Source: Treponema sp.
GTDB taxonomy: Bacteria; Spirochaetota; Spirochaetia; Treponematales; Breznakiellaceae
Direction of reading: 5' to 3'
Length of the DNA: 10,054 nucleotides
NCBI GenBank assembly: GCA_031273185.1
Contig: JAISSG010000057.1
Span: 1 to 10,054 of the forward strand
Position numbers and translations under genes: made by a program. Within the stretch, counting starts at the first letter, position 1. Every line of letters begins with the position of its first letter. Below the pieces are notes generated by a model that saw nothing but the letters and a program-made list of their open reading frames with translations, searched no databases and had not been told where the DNA came from. Shown piece after piece: positions 4,398 to 10,054 of the stretch.

Positions 4398-6482
4398 ATG
4401 TCTGATGTCTATATGCCGGGAATACAAAGCCGGTTCAATTCCGAAAAGCTCATCGAAGACCTGATGAGGATCGAGCGTGCCCCCAGGGAAAGAAGCGAAC
4501 GAACCATTGACAGCCTCGAATCCCAAAAAACCTGGTGGCAGTACCTTGGCCGGCGCGTAACCTCGCTGCGGGAAAGCGCCCGCATGCTTTTTTCCTTTCA
4601 AAACCCTTTTAACGAGCGCGTAGCTCGTTCTGCGGACGAAAACGTCATCTCGGCGACGGCAACCAGGGAGGCCAGCGAGCGCGAATATCATTTCGCCATC
4701 AAGCAGTTGGCCCAGGCCGACCGCTTTCTTTCGCGTCCTCTTGACGAAAAAACCAGAATAGATGCCGGCACCTATACTTTTTCCACGGGCAAGGACGAAG
4801 TCACCCTTAACTTCAGGGGGGGCAGCCTGCGGGAATTTGCCGACGCGCTTAACCGCCGCGGGCGCGACAAAATCTCGGCAAGCCTTATAGCGGTGCAGCC
4901 TGGAACCAGGTCCCTGCTTTTGGAATCGAAAGTAACCGGCGCGGAAAACCGCCTTGAGTTTTCCGGCGAAGCGGCGCAGCTCGCAGTGCGCCTGGGAATC
5001 GCGGAACAGTCCAACGGGGCCCGCAGGGATCTGCCCATCACCGAAAGCACGGTCAGGGAAACCCTCTTGCCCGGCGGCATCCCGCCCACCGGCCCCATCG
5101 CGGTCAACGACGGCGTCCTGGGGCTTCCGCCCCTGGCATCGGCTGCTATTCCTTTTGGCCTGAACATTGAGCCGGATTCGCCGCTGGCGCTGAAAATCGA
5201 GACCCTGACTGCCATCAGGACGGATAATTCCCTTGAAATTCCCCAGCCGCCGCCCGGCCCCAGCGTGCCTTCTTCGGGGTCGGTAACATACGGCGGCATT
5301 ACAATAGAAAACAGCCCCTCGACGGTGACCCTTCCAGAGTGGGTTCCCCCTTCTACTCTCCCCCAAAAGCTGGACAACCTCGCGGTGCTTTCCCTGACCT
5401 TTTCCGACGGCACCAGGGCGCCGCTGCCGCCCATCACCGACACGGGGAGCTTTGTCTCGCGGGAATTTAAGCTCGCCGACTTTGCGGCAGGCAAAGCGAT
5501 CACCGGCCTGAGCATTGACAACGGCAACACCCACCGGGACATCTCCTTTCGCGGCGCGGCGATCTTTGATCCGGGGGCGACCGGCGGGGGCTACAAGCCG
5601 CTGAACCCCGTCTCCACCGCGCAGGACGCGATTATATCGATGGAGGGAATCGAGATGATGCGTCCCGTAAACACCATCGATGATATTATCCCCGGCGTTA
5701 CCATAACGGCGCGGGGCGTTTCCGAAAGGCCCGTAAGGATCAAGGTGGAAACGGATCGCGAGGGTATCAAAGACGCGATAATTACCCTGGTTGGGAACTA
5801 TAACCGCCTCATGGCAGAGCTTAACGTGCTGACCACCCCCTCGCCGGTTGGCAGGTATTCAAGCGACAGGACAGAGGCCGCTATGGCCATAATAAACGAA
5901 CTGACCTATCTTGACAAAGACGAGGCTGAAGAAATGCGGTTGCGTCTTGGCGCCTTTGCCGGCGATTCAAGCCTAACCCAGTTCCGGGCCAGCCTTCAAA
6001 GGGCTGTTTCGTCAGCCTACCCGACCGAGGCGGAACGGGACCTTGCCATGCTCGCCCAGATTGGGATAGGCACCAACGTCACGGGCGGGCCAGGCTACAA
6101 CCGGTCAAGGCTGCGTGGCTATCTGGATATTGACCCGAAAGCGCTGGACACGGCTTTGGAACAGAACCTTCCCGCGATACGGCAATTGTTCGGGTCGGAC
6201 ACCGACGGCGACCTGATTGTCGATACAGGGGTTGCCTTCAGCCTGGACAGCATCTCCCGCCCCTTCGTTGAAACCGGCGGCATCATCTCCCTGAAAACGG
6301 GATCCATCGATTCGCGGATAAGCCAGGACAGGCGGCGCATTGACACGATTGATCGCCAGCTTGCAGCCAGGGAAAGCCAGTTGAGGCTCCAGTACAGCCG
6401 CATGGAAAGCGCGTGGGCGCGCATGGAGCAATTGTCATCCTCCCTTGACAACTTTAGCCAGCAGAACAGCAACAACAGGTAA
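4398..6482 (+). CDS. fliD: Flagellar filament cap protein FliD (HAP2)
   Basis: FliD caps the growing filament and helps flagellin subunits fold into place; in spirochaetes the filament is periplasmic. The protein has 694 residues, far longer than the 468 of E. coli FliD. The N-terminal FliD domain spans about residues 8-105 (from MPGIQSRFNSEKLIEDLMRI). A hook-IN-like motif lies at about 408-436 (AQDAIISMEGIEMMRPVNTI), and the C-terminal domain at about 440-690 ends in a charged, probably coiled helix with LAARESQLRLQYSRMESAWA. Between them, about residues 210-400 form a beta-rich, proline-containing insertion (PQPPPGP at 282-288). The start at ATG 4398 is preceded by GGAGGGGGG with an 11-base spacer. 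The next gene begins 3 bases after the stop, pointing to one transcript. Confidence 0.94.
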   Translation: MSDVYMPGIQSRFNSEKLIEDLMRIERAPRERSERTIDSLESQKTWWQYLGRRVTSLRESARMLFSFQNPFNERVARSADENVISATATREASEREYHFAIKQLAQADRFLSRPLDEKTRIDAGTYTFSTGKDEVTLNFRGGSLREFADALNRRGRDKISASLIAVQPGTRSLLLESKVTGAENRLEFSGEAAQLAVRLGIAEQSNGARRDLPITESTVRETLLPGGIPPTGPIAVNDGVLGLPPLASAAIPFGLNIEPDSPLALKIETLTAIRTDNSLEIPQPPPGPSVPSSGSVTYGGITIENSPSTVTLPEWVPPSTLPQKLDNLAVLSLTFSDGTRAPLPPITDTGSFVSREFKLADFAAGKAITGLSIDNGNTHRDISFRGAAIFDPGATGGGYKPLNPVSTAQDAIISMEGIEMMRPVNTIDDIIPGVTITARGVSERPVRIKVETDREGIKDAIITLVGNYNRLMAELNVLTTPSPVGRYSSDRTEAAMAIINELTYLDKDEAEEMRLRLGAFAGDSSLTQFRASLQRAVSSAYPTEAERDLAMLAQIGIGTNVTGGPGYNRSRLRGYLDIDPKALDTALEQNLPAIRQLFGSDTDGDLIVDTGVAFSLDSISRPFVETGGIISLKTGSIDSRISQDRRRIDTIDRQLAARESQLRLQYSRMESAWARMEQLSSSLDNFSQQNSNNR

Positions 6483-6485
6483 GGC

Positions 6486-7328
6486 ATGAAAATAACAATA
6501 AATGGCGCAGATGCAGACATTCGACCGGAAACGGAAAAAACCGTGGGAGAGGTTCTTTGCGCCCTGGAGGCATGGCTGGACGATTCGGGATTTCGCCTGA
6601 GCGGGCTGAGCATTGACGGAGAGACGGCGAGCGTTGGCTCAATGGAAGAATGCTTTGAAAGGAACATTGACACTATTAACACGCTTGACGTAAGGACCAG
6701 TTCGCTGCCGCAGCTTATCGCTGAGTGCCTGCTCAACGTAATGCAGGACATCGACGCTTTCGAGGGCGCCGTTTTTGAAGAGCGGCGGCCTTTTGCCGAA
6801 AACTGGAAAAAAAGCCCGGAAGCCCGCCTGCTTGCCGAGCAAACCCCCGACCTTTTCGACTGGGCGCTCAAAACCTTTTCCGGCGAAGGCGCCAGCCCGC
6901 AGGCGCTTCGCACGCTTGCCGAGGAACGGCTTCAGGAACTGCGGGATCCGGCGGGCGAGATGCGCCGGACCGTGCCGCTGGTCAGCGAAGTGTGCGCCCG
7001 TCTTGAGGAATTTCCCCTGGATATCCAGACAGGCAAGGACGCGCGGGCAGCCGAAACGGTAAACGTTTTTTCCGGCGTTGCGGAGAAAGTCTTCCGGGTG
7101 TTCAACGTGCTCAAAATGGAAGGCTTCCCGGTGGGGGAAATAATGGTTGAAGCAACGCCCATTTCCACCTGCATATCGGAATTCAACGCGGCCCTGCGGG
7201 AGCTGCTTGCCGCCTATGAGCACCGCGACACGGTCATGGCAGGGGACATTGCCGAATACGAGATGGCGCCCCGGCTGCGCCGTTTACACGCTGCCATATT
7301 AGGCGCTATAACAAGGAGAGAGCTATGA
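6486..7328 (+). CDS. Conserved treponemal-type protein of unknown function downstream of fliD
   Basis: I do not recognise a named family. The 280-residue protein has no signal peptide or membrane segment and is acidic. Residues 1-72 read like a small beta-grasp (ubiquitin-like) domain: strands at MKITINGADADIRP, a helix at TVGEVLCALEAWLDD, a strand at GLSIDGE and a final strand at TINTLDVRTSS. Residues 73-280 look mostly helical and end with a motif of the form AYEHRDTVMAGDIAEYEMAP. The start codon lies 3 bases after the fliD stop and the stop overlaps the next ATG (ATGA, 7325-7328), so translation is probably coupled on both sides. It occupies the place where fliS commonly follows fliD, which hints at a filament-assembly role, but FliS is about half this size and no FliS signature is visible. 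Confidence 0.8.
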   Translation: MKITINGADADIRPETEKTVGEVLCALEAWLDDSGFRLSGLSIDGETASVGSMEECFERNIDTINTLDVRTSSLPQLIAECLLNVMQDIDAFEGAVFEERRPFAENWKKSPEARLLAEQTPDLFDWALKTFSGEGASPQALRTLAEERLQELRDPAGEMRRTVPLVSEVCARLEEFPLDIQTGKDARAAETVNVFSGVAEKVFRVFNVLKMEGFPVGEIMVEATPISTCISEFNAALRELLAAYEHRDTVMAGDIAEYEMAPRLRRLHAAILGAITRREL

Positions 7329-8458
7329 ATATCCTTATAGGTATTTTATCTATGTTTCCCCTGCAAAATGTTAACAATGTGAGGGATTTTGCCTTCAAAA
7401 AAAGCGCGCCGAACCCCAATGCAATATACTTTGTCATAGGCATTGGGGTACTGGTGGTTGTCCTGATTATCGTCAACCTCGTCAAAGGCAGTTCCAAAAT
7501 GCCGACAATCAAGGGAACGAATACCGCAAGCGGCAGTCCAAGGCAATTCTCGATGCTTACCCTGTATCGCCTGACAAGCGGCCTCGGCCTGGACCGGGAT
7601 CAGTCCAAAATGCTTGAATTTGTGCTGAGGAGCGATAGCGTGACGGATCCGGCGCGCTCGCTCAACTCGTCCAGCCTTCTTGACCGGCACTTCAAGCGGG
7701 CCTACCGCCTTATCGAGCGAACCTCCATTTCAGAGGACGAACTCAACCACCGGCTTGCGACGCTTTTTTCCACCAGGAATGTCATTGAAACCAGTTTAAG
7801 CATGTCCGACACGACATCAACCCGCCAGATACCCGAAAACGCGGCGGCCGTGCTGACCGTCGGCCAGACAAACTACCCGGTACGGGTAATTTCCTCGCGC
7901 GGCGACACGCTGGTTGTGGAAAACCCCACCTCCGCCATCGGCAGCCCGCTCCACCTGGCGAGGGGGAGCAAGGTCAGCCTGGCGTTTTTTACCAAATCCA
8001 GCAAAGGCTTTTCGGTGGAAAGCCGCGTCATGGGTTCCACGGATACCGCCGACGGCCCGGTGCTGCAATTGGTGCATTCCGGCCAAATCAAGCGGCTGTC
8101 AAACCGCCGTTTCCGCCGCCGCCAGACGGTAATCTCAACCAGCTTCTATTGCGTGCATGTTGAAGAGACCGGGCGAAAAAACGAGAGAAAGATGGTTGTG
8201 GACAAACGGAAATTTTCAGGAAATATCCTTGACATTTCCATTGGAGGCTGCTCCATAAAAGCCAGCTCTCCGTTAGGCATAGGGCAACGACTGAAAATCG
8301 AATTCACCCGCGAGGATAATTCAATCGTCGTCGCGCTGGGCGAAGTTTTGCGTACCACCAAGGCAGGAGTCAGCACCATCATGAACATCAAGTTCCTCAA
8401 GGTTCCCCGCAAATCGCTTAACTCAATCAACGCAATGGTTTACGAGTACGCTGAATAG
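7325..8458 (+). CDS. Membrane-anchored YcgR-like PilZ-domain protein
   Basis: This 377-residue protein is a likely cyclic-di-GMP receptor. One transmembrane helix lies at about residues 33-54 (AIYFVIGIGVLVVVLIIVNL), followed by basic residues, so the bulk should be cytoplasmic. A helical linker covers about 75-160. Residues about 176-258 resemble the PilZN/YcgR N-terminal domain, ending with VLQLVHSGQIKRLSNRRFRR. The PilZ domain (about 260-375) has both ligand motifs: RxxxR (R261/R262 with R265/R266) and DxSxxG (D303-I-S-I-G-G308). YcgR proteins bind cyclic-di-GMP and slow the flagellar motor; placement among filament genes supports a motility role. AAGGAG (7313-7318) serves as ribosome-binding site inside the previous gene, and the two genes overlap by 4 bases. 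E. coli YcgR is soluble, so the anchor is a difference. Confidence 0.85.
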   Translation: MNILIGILSMFPLQNVNNVRDFAFKKSAPNPNAIYFVIGIGVLVVVLIIVNLVKGSSKMPTIKGTNTASGSPRQFSMLTLYRLTSGLGLDRDQSKMLEFVLRSDSVTDPARSLNSSSLLDRHFKRAYRLIERTSISEDELNHRLATLFSTRNVIETSLSMSDTTSTRQIPENAAAVLTVGQTNYPVRVISSRGDTLVVENPTSAIGSPLHLARGSKVSLAFFTKSSKGFSVESRVMGSTDTADGPVLQLVHSGQIKRLSNRRFRRRQTVISTSFYCVHVEETGRKNERKMVVDKRKFSGNILDISIGGCSIKASSPLGIGQRLKIEFTREDNSIVVALGEVLRTTKAGVSTIMNIKFLKVPRKSLNSINAMVYEYAE

Positions 8459-8487
8459 CGGCTGCCATATAAGAAGGGGATGATGCA

Positions 8488-8751
8488 ATGCAAGTGATTT
8501 CGATAAAAGACATTGTCAGGAAAGATGTTCCGATCTACTACCGTCTTTTGTACACCGGTGTAGCAGTAATTGCGTTTAAAAAGGATCCTGAGGACTTCCG
8601 CATTGACTTCAGCATAGAGATAAAGCCGACGGGCCAGAAAGAAATTTTTGTCGCGTTTTTGGACAGCCTTGATTATCCCCTTGTCCCTGTTATCAAAGAA
8701 CTCAAAAACCGGATTGACACCATGCACGTAAATGGAACGCTGCCTGACTGA
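8488..8751 (+). CDS. Small conserved-looking protein of unknown function
   Basis: I do not recognise this 87-residue protein. It starts MQVISIKDIVRKDVPIYYRL and looks like a compact alpha/beta fold: alternating hydrophobic strands at VAVIAF, FRIDFSIEI and EIFVAFL, then a helix at LVPVIKELKNRIDTM. There is no signal peptide, membrane helix or cysteine. It is preceded by AAGGGGA (8474-8480) about 7 bases before the ATG, a good ribosome-binding site. It starts 29 bases after the PilZ gene and overlaps tsaE by 20 bases, which supports it as a real, translated gene. It could work with either neighbour. Confidence 0.72.
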   Translation: MQVISIKDIVRKDVPIYYRLLYTGVAVIAFKKDPEDFRIDFSIEIKPTGQKEIFVAFLDSLDYPLVPVIKELKNRIDTMHVNGTLPD

Positions 8752-9166
8752 GCGCAGATCCTCATCGCCGGAAGAAACCGAAGCCCTTGGGCAGGGCATT
8801 GCCCGCTGCCTGAAGCCAGGCGCCGTCATTGCGTTACAGGGCGGGCTGGGAGCCGGAAAGACCTGCCTTGCGAGGGGCATCGCCCGCGGGCTGGGAATCG
8901 CCGAGAGCGTCACCAGCCCGACCTACATGATCATCAGCGAATACCCCGGAATCATTCCTATGTACCACATTGACGCGTACCGCCTGAGCAGTGACGACGA
9001 TTTTGACAGCACCGGGGCCGGGGAATACATCGGCGCAGAGGGAGTCACTGTCATCGAATGGCCGGAACGCATACCCCGCTCGATTCCCCCGGACGCAATA
9101 ACGATACAGATCGAGATCACGGGCCCGCACAGCCGCACATTCCGCATTGAGGGGATAGAGCCGTAG
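8732..9166 (+). CDS. tsaE: tRNA t6A biosynthesis ATPase TsaE
   Basis: TsaE is the P-loop ATPase that, with TsaB and TsaD, transfers threonylcarbamoyl-AMP to A37 of ANN-decoding tRNAs. The 144-residue protein is of normal length. The Walker A motif GGLGAGKT is at residues 37-44. Other family motifs are TSPTYMIISEY (61-71), HIDAYRL with its conserved Asp81, and VIEWPERI with Glu109. The ATG at 8732 lies inside the previous gene (20-base overlap) without a visible Shine-Dalgarno sequence, so translation is probably coupled; this start gives the usual spacing to the Walker A motif. The tsaB start lies one base after the stop. Confidence 0.94.
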   Translation: MERCLTERRSSSPEETEALGQGIARCLKPGAVIALQGGLGAGKTCLARGIARGLGIAESVTSPTYMIISEYPGIIPMYHIDAYRLSSDDDFDSTGAGEYIGAEGVTVIEWPERIPRSIPPDAITIQIEITGPHSRTFRIEGIEP

Positions 9167-9167
9167 C

Positions 9168-9884
9168 ATGAACCTGCTTGCCATCGACGCCGCCACGGAA
9201 AAGTTCTCCGTCGCCCTCGCCGGAAGCGGCGGCACTACCTGGCTTTTTGAAGCCGACGCGGGGCTGCGCCATTCCGAGATGTTGATGGACTGCATCGACA
9301 CGCTGGTCAGAATGGCGGGGCTCGGGCCGGAAGACCTTTCGGGCGTCGTGTGCATGGGCGGGCCGGGTTCCTTCACCGGCCTGCGAATAGGGTTTTCCGT
9401 TGCCAAGGGCCTTGCCCTTTCGCTGGGCATTCCCTGTGCCGCCGTTCCCACGCTGGACTGCATGGCGCGGCCTTTCCACGCACTGCCGGGCGTTGCCGTG
9501 CCCGTGCTTGACGCAAAGAAAAAAGCCTTTTTTTGCGCCCTGTACCGGGGCGGCGAAAAGCTCTGCCCCGACATGGACGCAGAGCCCGCGCAGATCGCCC
9601 GCGCACTCGCAAACGCGCTTGAGCCCCCGGAACAGGCAATGCTTTTTGGCCCCGGCGCGCAGATGCTCTACGATGCGCTGCAAGCCGCCAACTGCGACAT
9701 CACCGGCATCAAACTGGGAAAAGGCCTGCGCTGGGGAAACGCCGAGACCTTGCTGCAAATCGCCACGGAAACGCAAATCCTTACGCACAGCTGCATCGGC
9801 TACGCAAGCGGCCCCGAATACATCCGCAAAAGCGACGCGGAGATGCAGGAAAAAGAGCAAAGAGCAGTGAGCAAAGAGCAGTGA
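9168..9884 (+). CDS. tsaB: tRNA t6A biosynthesis protein TsaB
   Basis: TsaB is the inactive paralogue of TsaD that forms the TsaB-TsaD core and binds TsaE. The protein has 238 residues. Family landmarks are LLAIDAATEKFSVAL (residues 3-17), LRHSEMLM (33-40), VVCMGGPGSFTGLRIG (60-75) and VLDAKKKAFFCALY (113-126). The usual family ending (P-x-Y-L/I-R, here PEYIRKSDAE) falls at 216-225. The remaining residues (QEKEQRAVSKEQ and the stop) come from a 7-bp tandem repeat that begins at 9854, so the natural C-terminus has been replaced or extended. It follows tsaE by one base; tsaD is not in the window. Confidence 0.94.
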   Translation: MNLLAIDAATEKFSVALAGSGGTTWLFEADAGLRHSEMLMDCIDTLVRMAGLGPEDLSGVVCMGGPGSFTGLRIGFSVAKGLALSLGIPCAAVPTLDCMARPFHALPGVAVPVLDAKKKAFFCALYRGGEKLCPDMDAEPAQIARALANALEPPEQAMLFGPGAQMLYDALQAANCDITGIKLGKGLRWGNAETLLQIATETQILTHSCIGYASGPEYIRKSDAEMQEKEQRAVSKEQ

Positions 9885-9944
9885 GCAAAGAGCAAAGAGC
9901 AGGGAGCAAAGAGCAGAGAGCAGTGAGCAAAGAGCAAAGAGAAA
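9854..9944 (+). repeat. Degenerate 7-bp tandem repeat spanning the tsaB stop
   Basis: Thirteen consecutive 7-bp units can be laid out from 9854: agagcaa, agagcag, tgagcaa, agagcag, tgagcaa, agagcaa, agagcag, ggagcaa, agagcag, agagcag, tgagcaa, agagcaa and a degenerate agagaaa. The consensus is NGAGCAR; variation is nearly confined to units' first and last positions. About 31 bases encode the end of TsaB and the rest is non-coding. The lowered complexity contrasts with all surrounding sequence. Confidence 0.93.
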
Positions 9945-9993
9945 AGCCACCGCGCAGCGATCGCTACGAACCATCCTGGAGGTAACTTGTGCA

Positions 9994-10054
9994 ATGCATT
10001 ATTGTAAAATGAGAGTTCCGTACAACAGTTATAGCCCGCTACTCACTGGAGCGT
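9994..10054 (+). CDS. Possible start of a further gene, cut by the window end
   Basis: A good Shine-Dalgarno sequence, GGAGGT (9978-9983), lies 10 bases before ATG 9994, and the frame stays open to the window edge (20 residues, MHYCKMRVPYNSYSPLLTGA). An in-frame ATG at 10009 is an alternative start. The GTG and TTG candidates nearby run into stops within a few codons. Too little is visible to assign a function. Confidence 0.45.
   Translation, partial: MHYCKMRVPYNSYSPLLTGA

Noticed and set aside
4389..5534. Long open frame of 381 codons on the minus strand opposite fliD
   Set aside because: It lies wholly antisense to the well-supported fliD reading frame, is rich in Gly, Arg and Lys as GC-rich shadow frames are, and shows no recognisable domain.
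9854..9944. CRISPR array
   Set aside because: The units are 7 bp and directly adjacent without spacers, and no cas genes are present.
9956..9965. Perfect 10-bp palindrome AGCGATCGCT downstream of tsaB, resembling the HIP1 core
   Set aside because: It occurs once in an intergenic stretch; a single GC-rich palindrome is expected by chance.
9117..9974. Minus-strand open frame of 285 codons through the heptamer repeat and antisense to tsaB
   Set aside because: Its N-terminal part is only the translated repeat (Leu/Cys/Ala/Ser periodic) and the rest is antisense to tsaB. The repeat happens to have no stops in that frame.

Overview
The window is GC-rich and every credible gene lies on the + strand. 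It looks like a spirochaete of the Treponema group. The first flagellin closely resembles Treponema FlaB1 and has no variable outer domains, as is usual for periplasmic flagellar core proteins. A second flagellin, flaG, fliD and a treponeme-type set of small conserved genes follow in order. The species cannot be fixed from the sequence; a GC-rich, termite-gut-like treponeme is an inference.

Layout. Positions 1-1548 hold the C-terminal end of murD (peptidoglycan precursor synthesis) and a complete epmA-type lysyl-tRNA-synthetase-like gene (elongation factor P modification). Positions 1549-4310 hold two tandem flaB flagellin genes and flaG, each with its own structured leader. The first flagellin has an almost ideal sigma-28 promoter and the second a sigma-70-like promoter. 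A strong intrinsic terminator separates the second flagellin from flaG. Positions 4398-9884 hold a tightly packed series: fliD (filament cap), a 280-residue unknown, a membrane-anchored YcgR-like PilZ protein, an 87-residue unknown, tsaE and tsaB (tRNA t6A modification). Junctions are overlaps of 4 and 20 bases or gaps of 1, 3 and 29 bases, so these genes are probably co-transcribed. A possible new gene starts at 9994 and runs off the window.

How the genes work together. FlaB subunits build the periplasmic filament core, FlaG is thought to affect filament length, and FliD caps the filament. The PilZ protein probably links cyclic-di-GMP to motility. EpmA and TsaE/TsaB are translation-accuracy factors that share the neighbourhood.

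Most notable signals. (1) The leaders of both flagellins and flaG carry a hairpin with GGA in its loop, ending 10-13 bases before a GGA-containing Shine-Dalgarno sequence; the second flagellin has an additional one upstream. This is the arrangement expected of CsrA-binding leaders and suggests one post-transcriptional regulon for filament proteins. (2) Two degenerate 7-bp tandem repeats lie in coding sequence, one inside epmA and one forming the tail of tsaB. Because 7 is not a multiple of 3, any change in unit number shifts the reading frame.
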